DNA of 64,000 bases from Rhodopseudomonas sp. BAL398 (GTDB lineage: Bacteria; Pseudomonadota; Alphaproteobacteria; Rhizobiales; Xanthobacteraceae): assembly GCF_033001325.1 (NCBI RefSeq), contig NZ_CP133111.1, positions 310,001 through 374,000 of the forward strand, read 5' to 3'. The translations under genes and the position numbers were made by a program. The notes under the pieces are model-generated. The model was not told the origin of the DNA, made no database searches, and saw only the letters and a list, made by a program, of their open reading frames with translations. Below are positions 31,179 to 38,437 of this stretch, piece after piece. How positions within the stretch are numbered: position 1 is the first letter of the stretch; each line of letters opens with the position of its first letter.

Positions 31179-31285
31179 CGTCATTGCGAGGAGCGAAGCG
31201 ACGAAGCAATCCAGTGTTTGCTTGCAGCTCCTGGATTGCTTCGCTGTCGGGCCGCGCCTTGCGCCGCCCTCGGCTCGCAATGACG
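31179..31285. repeat. Palindromic intergenic repeat, copy R6
   Basis: CGTCATTGCGAGGAGCGAAG to CGGCTCGCAATGACG. Here the GC side arm (TCGGGCCGCGCCTTGCGCCG) is on the right rather than the left, so the element is inserted in the opposite orientation to R1 and R4. It lies directly behind tarD. Confidence 0.9.
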
Positions 31286-31510
31286 AACTCTGCGATCGTG
31301 CCTGCCTCGTGTGAACGATAGGAGACGACGCTCCATTCGTCGGCGCGGCGATTGGTCGGTTACCAGCTGCCATATTCGGCCATGATCCGACACGCTTTGT
31401 AATACATCGGGGACCGATTGGGCTTGCGGCTTACTCCCGCATCGGCAACACTGCCGCATAGCGATATTCGCGGCGAGCTGTTGCCCTTGCCGTTTTGCGG
31501 AGGAGGACTG

Positions 31511-33286
31511 GTGCCGATCACCACGCCAAGCGCCCGACGCCGCTTTCAACTGTTACTGATCAAGCCCTCGCATTACCGCGATGATGGCTATGTGATCCGC
31601 TGGTGGCGCGCCACCATCCCGTCGAATTCGCTGGCGAGCGTCTATGGCATCGCGGTCGAAAGCGCCGAGCGCGGCGCGCTCGGGCCGGATGCCGAGATCG
31701 ACATCACGGCGATGGATGAGTTCAACACCCGAATTGACATTCCCAAACTGCTGAAGCGGCTGGCCGATCACGATCATTTCGGGATGGTGGCGCTGGTCGG
31801 GGTGCAGACCAATCAATATCCGCGCGCGCTGGATATCGCCCGGCCGTTCCGCGCCGCCGGGATCGCGGTCGCGATCGGCGGCTTTCACGTCTCGGGCTGC
31901 CTGTCGATGCTCGACGGCAAGGCCGGTGATCTCGACGCCTGCCGCGACATCGGGGTGTCGATCTTCGCCGGCGAGGCCGAGGGTCGCATGGATATGCTGC
32001 TGCGCGACGCCGCCGCCGGCCGATTGCAGCCGGTCTATAACTACCTTGCCGATCTGCCGGGGATCGAGGGGACGCCGGTGCCGTATCTGCCGCTGGCCAA
32101 TGTCAAGCGCACGCTGGGGCTGTCGACCAGCTTCGACGCCGGGCGCGGCTGTCCATATCAATGCTCGTTCTGCACCATCATCAACGTCCAGGGCCGCAAG
32201 TCGCGGTTTCGCTCGCCGGACGATATCGAAGCATTGGTGCGGCAGAACTGGCGGCAGGGCGTCTCGAAATTCTTCATCACCGACGATAATTTCGCCCGCA
32301 ACAAGGATTGGGAAGCGATCCTCGACCGCTTGATCTGGCTGAAGGAAGAGCAGGGGATTCCGCTCGGGCTGATGATCCAGGTCGATACGCTGTGCCACAA
32401 GATTGCGAACTTCGTCGAGAAGGCCAAGCGCGCCGGCGTCACCCGGGTGTTTCTCGGGCTGGAAAGCATCAATCCGGAAAACCTGCTGCAGGCCAAGAAG
32501 CGGCAGAACAAGATCACCGAATATCGCGCCATGCTGCTGGCCTGGAAGGCGCAGGGCATCATCACGCTGGCCGGCTATATTCTCGGCTTTCCGTTCGATA
32601 CGCCGGACAGCATTCGCGCCGACATCGCCATCATCAAGCGCGAATTGCCGGTCGATATTCTGGAGTTCTTCTGCCTGACGCCGCTGCCGGGGTCGGAGGA
32701 TCACCAAAAGCTGTGGAGGGCCGGGGTGCCGATGGACCCGGACTTCAACAATTACGACATCGAACATATCTGCACCGCGCATCCCAAAATGTCGGCGCGC
32801 GAGTGGGAAGGCATCTACCACGAGATCTGGCGCGATTACTACGATCCGGCCCATACCGAGACCCTGCTCAGGCGCGCCGCCGCCACCGGGATCAAGCTGA
32901 GCAGCATGGTCAAGCTGCTGCTGATCTTCTCGCTGATGGTGTCGCTGGAGAAAGTGCATCCGCTGCAAAGCGGCATCTTCCGGCTGCGGCATCCGTCCGA
33001 ACGCCGGCCCGGCCTGCCGCGCGAGAATGCGCTGCTGTTCTGGCCGCGGCTCGGGCTCGAACTGGCGCGCAAGACCGGCGGGGTGGCGGCGACGGCATGG
33101 CGGCTCAGTCGACTCGCGTTGCGGATCGCGCGCGATCCGCAACGGCTGGCCTATATGGATCAGGCGATGACCCCGGTGGCCGCCGAGGACGAAAACGAAC
33201 TGGCAATCTTCACCCAGACCGCCGCCGCCAAGGATGCGGTGGCCCATCGCAACAAGGTGCTGAAGCTGACCCGCGGGGCGGCGTGA
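31511..33286 (+). CDS. B12-binding / radical SAM protein of unknown function
   Basis: 591 aa. The GTG start at 31511 is preceded by a strong GGAGGAGGA site. Residues ~10-175 look like a cobalamin-binding-type Rossmann domain (FGMVALVGVQTNQYPRALDI, AVAIGGFHVSGCLSML), though the DxHxxG heme-like base of B12 binders is not evident. Residues ~205-430 form the radical SAM core with RGCPYQCSFC (Cys214, Cys218, Cys221) and FFITDDNFARN. The C-terminal ~150 residues are helical and basic. Relatives include hopanoid, bacteriochlorophyll and magnesium-protoporphyrin cyclase-type enzymes, but no substrate can be assigned and no biosynthetic partner is adjacent. Confidence 0.85.
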   Translation: MPITTPSARRRFQLLLIKPSHYRDDGYVIRWWRATIPSNSLASVYGIAVESAERGALGPDAEIDITAMDEFNTRIDIPKLLKRLADHDHFGMVALVGVQTNQYPRALDIARPFRAAGIAVAIGGFHVSGCLSMLDGKAGDLDACRDIGVSIFAGEAEGRMDMLLRDAAAGRLQPVYNYLADLPGIEGTPVPYLPLANVKRTLGLSTSFDAGRGCPYQCSFCTIINVQGRKSRFRSPDDIEALVRQNWRQGVSKFFITDDNFARNKDWEAILDRLIWLKEEQGIPLGLMIQVDTLCHKIANFVEKAKRAGVTRVFLGLESINPENLLQAKKRQNKITEYRAMLLAWKAQGIITLAGYILGFPFDTPDSIRADIAIIKRELPVDILEFFCLTPLPGSEDHQKLWRAGVPMDPDFNNYDIEHICTAHPKMSAREWEGIYHEIWRDYYDPAHTETLLRRAAATGIKLSSMVKLLLIFSLMVSLEKVHPLQSGIFRLRHPSERRPGLPRENALLFWPRLGLELARKTGGVAATAWRLSRLALRIARDPQRLAYMDQAMTPVAAEDENELAIFTQTAAAKDAVAHRNKVLKLTRGAA

Positions 33287-33289
33287 GGG

Positions 33290-33469
33290 GCTGACTGAAA
33301 AAGAAGCCAATCGTCATTGCGAGCCGAGGACGGCGCATCGCGCCGTCCGACCGCGACGCAATCCAGGGGCGCCAAGCACAGACTGGGTTGCGTCGTCGCA
33401 ACAGCTCCTCGCAACGACGACTTTGGACGACCTTGAAGGCTTGATCTATTGATCGCTTTTCAGGTCAGC
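33290..33469. mobile_element. MITE-like composite element, copy 3 (contains repeat R7)
   Basis: 180 bases beginning three bases after the radical SAM stop codon. Ends GCTGACTGAAAAAGAAGCC and, reverse-complemented, GCTGACCTGAAAAGCG. The inner palindrome R7 is 33312-33419 and shares the GAGGACGGCGCATCGCGCC side arm and GGGGCGCCAAGCACAGACTG centre with copy 2. It is located between convergent genes. Confidence 0.8.
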
Positions 33470-33511
33470 CTCCAAGGCCGTCGCAAACTCTTGAAATGCT
33501 CCACGCTGGCG

Positions 33512-34735
33512 TCACGCATTGACGTGGACGAAGTCGCGCAGCAGCGGATAGATCTCGTTGTTCCAGCGGCGGCCGCTGAACACGCCGTAATGGCCGACGC
33601 CGGCCTGCATGTGATGCACCTTGCGATAGGGGCGGACCCCGGTGCACAGATCCTGCGCCGCCAGGGTCTGGCCGATCGCGCAGATGTCGTCCTTTTCGCC
33701 CTCGACGGTCATCAGGCCCATGCGCTTCACGGCACCGAGATTCACCGGGCGATCATAATGCATCAATTGGCCCCGCGGCAGCAGATGCTCGTGGAACACG
33801 TCGCGCACGGTCTCGATGTAGAACTCCGCGGGCAGGTCCATCACGGCGAAGTATTCATCATAGAAGGTCTTGATGATGTCGGCCTTGTCGGTCTCGCCCT
33901 TGGCCAGATGATCCATCAGGTCGACATGCGACTTGATGTGGCGCTCCAGATTCATCGACACGAAGGCGGTGAGCTGGATGAAGCCCGGATAGACCTTGCG
34001 CAACGCGCCCTTGCATTGCACCGGGACGTAATTGATCAGATTGTCCTGAAACCATTTGATCGGCTTGCTCTTGGCGAAGTCGTTGACCTTGGTCGGCAGG
34101 ATTCTGGTGTCGATCGGCCCGGCCATCAGGGTCAGGCTGGCCGGCCGCGCCGGATGATTGTCCTCCGACATGATCGCGGCGGCGGCCAGCGCCGACACCG
34201 AGGGCTGGCAGATCGCCACCATATGGGCGCGCGGCCCCAGCACGTTGAGAAACTGGATCAAATGATCGGTGTAGTCGGACAGGCTGAAGCCGCCGGCACT
34301 GAGCGGAATGTCGCGCGGATTGTGCCAGTCCGTGATGTAGACGTCGTGATCCTGCAGCAGGGTCTGCACCGTGCCGCGGAGCAGCGTCGCGAAATGCCCC
34401 GACATCGGCGCCACCAGCAGCATTTTCGGCTGCTCCGGCGCGTTCTCCTTCTTGAAATGCAGCAGCGAGCCGAAGGCGGTGGCAAACACCACCGCTTCGG
34501 TGACCGCCAATTCGCGGTTGCCGACGATCACCGGCTTGATGTCATAGGCCGGGCGCCGATAGGTCAGCGACGATCGCGAAATCAGCTCCAGCGCGGCGGC
34601 GAGCCGGCCGAAATTCTTGCGGGAGACGCCGGCCGGCATGAGGTTCAGGAATTTCAGCGCCTCGGCGGCGCCCGTGCGCCACGGCGCCGTCAGATCCATA
34701 TGGTTCTGATAGGTCTGATACATCATTGACATCAT
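33512..34735 (-). CDS. phaZ: Intracellular polyhydroxyalkanoate depolymerase
   Basis: Degrades stored poly(3-hydroxybutyrate) granules. 407 aa, PhaZ intracellular type. The nucleophile motif is VAICQPSVSALAAAA, with Cys176 in place of the usual serine, as in Ralstonia PhaZ1. Other conserved blocks: LLVAPMSGHFATLLRGTVQT, HDVYITDWHNPRDIPLSAGG, LTLMAGPIDTRILPTKVNDF and the C-terminal His in HHMQAGVGHYGVFSG. Start ATG 34735 has GGGGGCGCGGGA in front; in-frame ATGs at 34726 and 34723 (MYQTYQNHMDL) are alternatives. Monocistronic and convergent with the radical SAM gene. Confidence 0.93.
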   Translation of the reverse strand: MMSMMYQTYQNHMDLTAPWRTGAAEALKFLNLMPAGVSRKNFGRLAAALELISRSSLTYRRPAYDIKPVIVGNRELAVTEAVVFATAFGSLLHFKKENAPEQPKMLLVAPMSGHFATLLRGTVQTLLQDHDVYITDWHNPRDIPLSAGGFSLSDYTDHLIQFLNVLGPRAHMVAICQPSVSALAAAAIMSEDNHPARPASLTLMAGPIDTRILPTKVNDFAKSKPIKWFQDNLINYVPVQCKGALRKVYPGFIQLTAFVSMNLERHIKSHVDLMDHLAKGETDKADIIKTFYDEYFAVMDLPAEFYIETVRDVFHEHLLPRGQLMHYDRPVNLGAVKRMGLMTVEGEKDDICAIGQTLAAQDLCTGVRPYRKVHHMQAGVGHYGVFSGRRWNNEIYPLLRDFVHVNA

Positions 34736-34916
34736 TCCCGCGCCCCCGGATCCGGGGCATGCAATATGGAAGCCAGTTCGACGTCACATTGCTGTTCGGT
34801 TTGGCACACGGATTGCTGGTTTGCCCGGTTGAACGTGTGGCGGACGCCTTGAGAACGAACGAATTGCGGTCCAGCTTGGCCGGCGACGGCGCGACGGTTG
34901 GTGCAGGGAGATGGAA

Positions 34917-35570
34917 ATGGCCAAGGCCACGCTCACGATCAGCAGCAAGAACTACTCGTCATGGTCGATGCGGGGCTGGCTGCTCACCAAATTCTCCGGG
35001 CTGGAATTCGACGAGATCGTCACCGCACCGGATGACGTCGCGGCGCGGGCCGAGATCCTGCTGCTGTCGTCGTCGATCCTGGTGCCGTGCCTGCGCCACG
35101 ATGGCGCGGAGGTCTGGGACACCCTGGCGATCGCCGAATATCTCAACGAAATCATGCCCCATGCCGGGCTGTTGCCGACCGAGCGGATCGCGCGGGCGCA
35201 TTGCCGGTCGATTTGCGGCGAGGTTCACTCCGGCTTCACCACGTTGCGGGCCTCGCTCCCGGTCAATCTGAAGGGTCATTTCCCGGGCTTCAAGATCTGG
35301 TCGCGGGCGCAATCCGACATCGATCGGGTCTGCACGATCTGGCGCGCGTGCCTGAGCAAATCCGGCGGCCCGTTCCTGTTTGGCGCGTGCAGCATGGCGG
35401 ATGCGATGTATGCGCCGGTGGTGACCCGGTTCAAGACCTATGACGTCAAGCTGGATTCCGAGACCACCGGCTATGCCGACATGATCATGGCGCTGCCCGA
35501 GATGCAGGAATGGATCGCGGCCGCGCTCAACGAACCGGCCGAGATCGAGGAGCTCGAGGTCGAATTTTAG
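34917..35570 (+). CDS. Glutathione S-transferase family protein
   Basis: 217 aa. The N-terminal thioredoxin-like domain (TLTISSKNYSSWSMRGWLLT) carries the catalytic-region Ser and is followed by SSSILVPCLRHDGAEVWDTL and AIAEYLNEIMP, the glutathione gamma-glutamyl site with cis-Pro. The C-terminal helical domain has GGPFLFGACSMADAMYAPVV, the N-capping box motif. I prefer ATG 34917 over 34911 because AGGGAG lies six bases upstream of it but abuts 34911. Substrate unknown. Confidence 0.88.
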   Translation: MAKATLTISSKNYSSWSMRGWLLTKFSGLEFDEIVTAPDDVAARAEILLLSSSILVPCLRHDGAEVWDTLAIAEYLNEIMPHAGLLPTERIARAHCRSICGEVHSGFTTLRASLPVNLKGHFPGFKIWSRAQSDIDRVCTIWRACLSKSGGPFLFGACSMADAMYAPVVTRFKTYDVKLDSETTGYADMIMALPEMQEWIAAALNEPAEIEELEVEF

Positions 35571-36051
35571 GCAGCGGCTGCCGTCAATTCATCCTGCGGT
35601 TCTGCCGTTAACCTTTGACGCCCGATTCCGGTCGATGCCGACGCGGGCGTCGACGCATCTTGTGGCCGGCCACCGCGTAATGTCGAGATGTCGGGGGTGA
35701 ACGGCGAGAACAGCGCGGCTCGGGCGATTCGGGCGCGTTTCGTTCCGGTCGCGTTCGAATCGTTAATATGCGCGCGCAACCCAGTCCCATATCGCGACAT
35801 CGAGTCACGCAGGCAGCGCGCCGGTCAGATAATCATTGACGTCGACCACAACTACGCCGCTGGTGGACGGAAATGCGTCTCGTGAGAGTCGACGCCGACA
35901 CCTCGGCGGCCTGCCAGGTTGAATGTTGCAGGTCGACCAACGTAAGCGTGTTAATTCCAGGGCGGCTCGACGGGAGCCGAACAAGCCCTCAGCAAATCCA
36001 ATCCGCCGCGCGTTCACAGATGGTTGAGGTGGAGGGATTCTTCCGCGCCCC
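35571..36051. other. Intergenic region upstream of the tor-like operon
   Basis: Apart from the repeat at 35647-35806, nothing coding is evident. The minus-strand frame at 35805-36065 lacks a plausible ribosome site and shows no recognisable family. Together with the next 87 bases it forms the leader and promoter zone of the cytochrome/TorD/TorA operon. Confidence 0.5.
35647..35806 (+). repeat. 160 bp dispersed repeat, copy A
   Basis: Begins GCGTCGACGCATCTTGTG, core GATGTCGGGGGTGAACGGC, then GATTCGGGCGCGTTTCGTTC and end GCGACATCGAGTC. It aligns over its full 160 bases with copy B at 41047-41206 (roughly three quarters identical by eye), in the same orientation. It lies upstream of the tor-like operon, with the other copies downstream. 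Confidence 0.8.
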
Positions 36052-36065
36052 TTGATCGAGAACAA
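36052..36065. promoter_or_regulatory. Candidate FNR/FixK-type binding site
   Basis: TTGATCGAGAACAA matches the consensus TTGAT-N4-ATCAA at nine of ten fixed positions. It is centred about 80 bases before the cytochrome ATG, a suitable distance for an activator site at about -40. Regulators of this class (FixK, FnrN, AadR in Rhodopseudomonas) switch on anaerobic respiration genes, which fits the genes downstream. Confidence 0.55.
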
Positions 36066-36138
36066 CCCACGGGCCTGCGAAACGTCTTAGGGGTCGTCCA
36101 AGCAGACGACCCGCACATCTCCGATGGAGTAACTCACC

Positions 36139-37764
36139 ATGACTTTGAAGCGAGGATCCCTCCTCAAATTCGGAGGCGGCCTGATCGTGCTGGCCGGTGT
36201 CGGCTTTGTCGTTCTGACATCGCCCTGGACCTGGTCGCTGATTCATCCCAGTCGCGATCTTCCCGCGCTTCAGGGCGCCGATCTCGAAAATGGCCGCAAG
36301 GTTTTCGTCGCGTCCGATTGCGCTACCTGTCACGCGACGCCGGGGCAGGACAAGCACACGGTCCTTGGTGGCGGCCGGGCGCTGGACACGCAATTCGGCA
36401 TTTTTCATATGCCCAATATCTCGCCCGACAAGACGCACGGCATCGGCAACTGGACATTGGCCGAGTTCGATCGCGCGCTGCGCCAGGGCGTCGGCCCGGG
36501 CGGGTTGTGGCCGGACGGGCGCAATCTCTATCCGGCGTTTCCCTACACATCCTATCAGCGGCTGAAGGGCACCGATGTTCGCGATCTCTATGCCTATCTT
36601 ATGTCGCTGCCGCCGCAACAGAATGTGGTGGCCGACCACGATTTGAAATTCCCCTTCAACCTGCGCCGCGGCGTCGGCGTCTGGCGGCTGGCCTTTCTTG
36701 ACGGCAAGCCGTTCGCGCCCGGACCGGTGCCGAAGAATGTCGATGCCACGGCCTATCATCAGGGTGAGTATCTGGTCGAAGCCGCGGGCCATTGCGCCGA
36801 ATGCCATTCGCCGCGGACCATCGCCGGAAATGTTCCCGCCAAGATGCGCTATGCGGGTGGGCCGAACACCGATGGCACCGGCTGGTTTCCGAACATCACC
36901 CCGGACGAGACTGGAATCGGTTACTGGTCGGCGGCGTCGATCGCCAACTATCTGCATACGGGCGTGAGCCCGATCGGCCGCACCGCGGCCGGTGACATGG
37001 AAGAAGTGATCAAGAACACCTCGCAGTTGCCGTTGAAAGACGTGCAGGCGATGGCGCTCTATATCAAGCACCTTCCCGCCGCGGATCATCCCGCGCCCGG
37101 CGTTCCCGAGCCGAACCGTACCGACCAATTGGTGATGCTGAAAGATTGGGTGCGGGCCGCGCCGAAATTGCCAGCGCTGGCGCCGGCGGCGATCAAGCAG
37201 GGCAATCAGGCGACCGTCGTCGAAACCAAGAATGCATGGCTCGCCGCCGCCGATGTCGGTGGATCGACCGAAGCGCAGGGCAAGTTCCTGGGCGGCGCCG
37301 AGGTCACGGTGGTCAAGCGTGACGGCGACAAGACGCAGCTGACGCTGAAGGGCTGGCAGACCGAGGGCGCTACCAGCGTCATCTATCAGGCCAAGGGTCA
37401 GCGCGTGATGATGGCGGTGCTGTCCAACGATGCCGCCGCCAAGGTGACCCGCGGGACGCCCGAGAAGGACGCCGACACCGGCCAGACCTGGACGCCTGTC
37501 GCACTGACCCTGTGGTCGGATGCGAACGGCTTGAACACCGATCGCGCCGCGGTGTGGGCCTATAGCCACAAGACGTTCCAGACCACCTGTTCGGCCTGTC
37601 ACGTGCTGCCGCAGCAAGAGCACTTCACCGCCAATCAATGGATCGGGACATTGAAGGCGATGCGCCGCTTCACCTCGTTCAACGACGATCAGTACCGTCT
37701 GATCCTGGCTTATCTGCAGAACCACTCGAAGGATCTCAACCCGAGCGAGGCGGCGGCGAAATGA
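36139..37764 (+). CDS. Hybrid triheme cytochrome c with TorC-like C-terminal module
   Basis: 541 aa. N-terminal membrane anchor ([19 protein letters not shown]). Residues ~40-320 form two class-I cytochrome c domains with CATCH (61-65) and CAECH (219-223), of the kind found in membrane-bound dehydrogenase cytochrome subunits (MPNISPD, FPNITPDE). Residues ~360-541 match the C-terminal part of TorC: a beta domain (FLGGAEVTVVKRDGDKTQLT, LKGWQTEGATSVIYQAKGQR) and a single heme CSACH (484-488) followed by HFTANQWIGTLKAMRRFTSF. In TorC that part hands electrons to TorA. The NapC-type quinol-oxidising tetraheme domain is absent. The stop overlaps torD as ATGA. Electron transfer from the diheme part to TorA is inferred. 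Confidence 0.85.
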   Translation: MTLKRGSLLKFGGGLIVLAGVGFVVLTSPWTWSLIHPSRDLPALQGADLENGRKVFVASDCATCHATPGQDKHTVLGGGRALDTQFGIFHMPNISPDKTHGIGNWTLAEFDRALRQGVGPGGLWPDGRNLYPAFPYTSYQRLKGTDVRDLYAYLMSLPPQQNVVADHDLKFPFNLRRGVGVWRLAFLDGKPFAPGPVPKNVDATAYHQGEYLVEAAGHCAECHSPRTIAGNVPAKMRYAGGPNTDGTGWFPNITPDETGIGYWSAASIANYLHTGVSPIGRTAAGDMEEVIKNTSQLPLKDVQAMALYIKHLPAADHPAPGVPEPNRTDQLVMLKDWVRAAPKLPALAPAAIKQGNQATVVETKNAWLAAADVGGSTEAQGKFLGGAEVTVVKRDGDKTQLTLKGWQTEGATSVIYQAKGQRVMMAVLSNDAAAKVTRGTPEKDADTGQTWTPVALTLWSDANGLNTDRAAVWAYSHKTFQTTCSACHVLPQQEHFTANQWIGTLKAMRRFTSFNDDQYRLILAYLQNHSKDLNPSEAAAK

Positions 37765-38426
37765 ACGCGATTGTCGAGAATGCATCCGGCCCGGCGGACC
37801 TCGCGCTGGTGGCCGAGTGGCTGGCGGCGCAGATCCTGACGCCGCCGGACACCGCGATGGTCGAGGCCGCGCGCGCGCGGTCTGCTCAGGACGTGCTGGA
37901 CGGGTTCGGCGCCTTGCTGGCCCGGCAAGAGGAGATCGACAGGCTGCGTCATCTGATGACGGATGGCGCGGCCACGGAGGTCGCCGCGGCGCTGCAACGC
38001 CGGCATACGACGCTGTTCGAGGGGATCTTTCACCAGCGCTGCCTGCCGCCTTATGCCAGCGTGTGGGACGGGACGGGACGCCTCTGCGGGCCGGCCGTCG
38101 GACGGATGCAGGCGATTCTGCGCCGGCTTGATGTGCATCTTGTCGATGATTGCTCCGAGATGCCCGATCATCTCGGCATTCAACTTGCCGCCCTCGCCGA
38201 GGCGATGCGGCAGGAGCGCGCCGACGTCGTTGAAGACGTGCTGGCCGAATTGCACTGGGTGGGGCGCTTTGCCGACGCGCTGATCAAGGCCGATGGCGAC
38301 GGCTTCTACGGGACCTTGGCCGCACTCCTGTTGGCATTGCTGGTCGTGGAGTTTCCGGGCGTTGGTCGACAACAGGATATTCGACTGCACGGCCAAGAGT
38401 GGGCCGGCATTGCGGTCGGGACATGA
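37761..38426 (+). CDS. torD: TorD/DmsD-family chaperone
   Basis: 221 aa, helical. Redox-enzyme maturation chaperones of this family bind the Tat signal peptide and the apo-form of their molybdoenzyme until cofactor is inserted. Visible: QRRHTTLFEGIFHQRCLPPY, then YASVWDGTGRLCGPAVGRMQ and the family motif SEMPDHLGIQLAALAEAM (E-x-P-D-H-L-G). The ATG overlaps the cytochrome stop; a longer in-frame extension lies inside that gene and is not real. The partner is the reductase immediately downstream. Confidence 0.88.
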   Translation: MNAIVENASGPADLALVAEWLAAQILTPPDTAMVEAARARSAQDVLDGFGALLARQEEIDRLRHLMTDGAATEVAAALQRRHTTLFEGIFHQRCLPPYASVWDGTGRLCGPAVGRMQAILRRLDVHLVDDCSEMPDHLGIQLAALAEAMRQERADVVEDVLAELHWVGRFADALIKADGDGFYGTLAALLLALLVVEFPGVGRQQDIRLHGQEWAGIAVGT

Positions 38427-38437
38427 AAGGACAGGCC

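Noticed and set aside
17081-33419. CRISPR array
   Set aside because: Repeats are long palindromes kilobases apart, with no regular spacers and no cas genes.
26855-33469. Insertion sequence with transposase
   Set aside because: The elements are 180-205 bases with no coding capacity, so they are at most non-autonomous.
35805-36065. Minus-strand 86-codon frame upstream of the cytochrome gene
   Set aside because: No recognisable family or ribosome site, and it overlaps the presumed promoter and FixK-like box.
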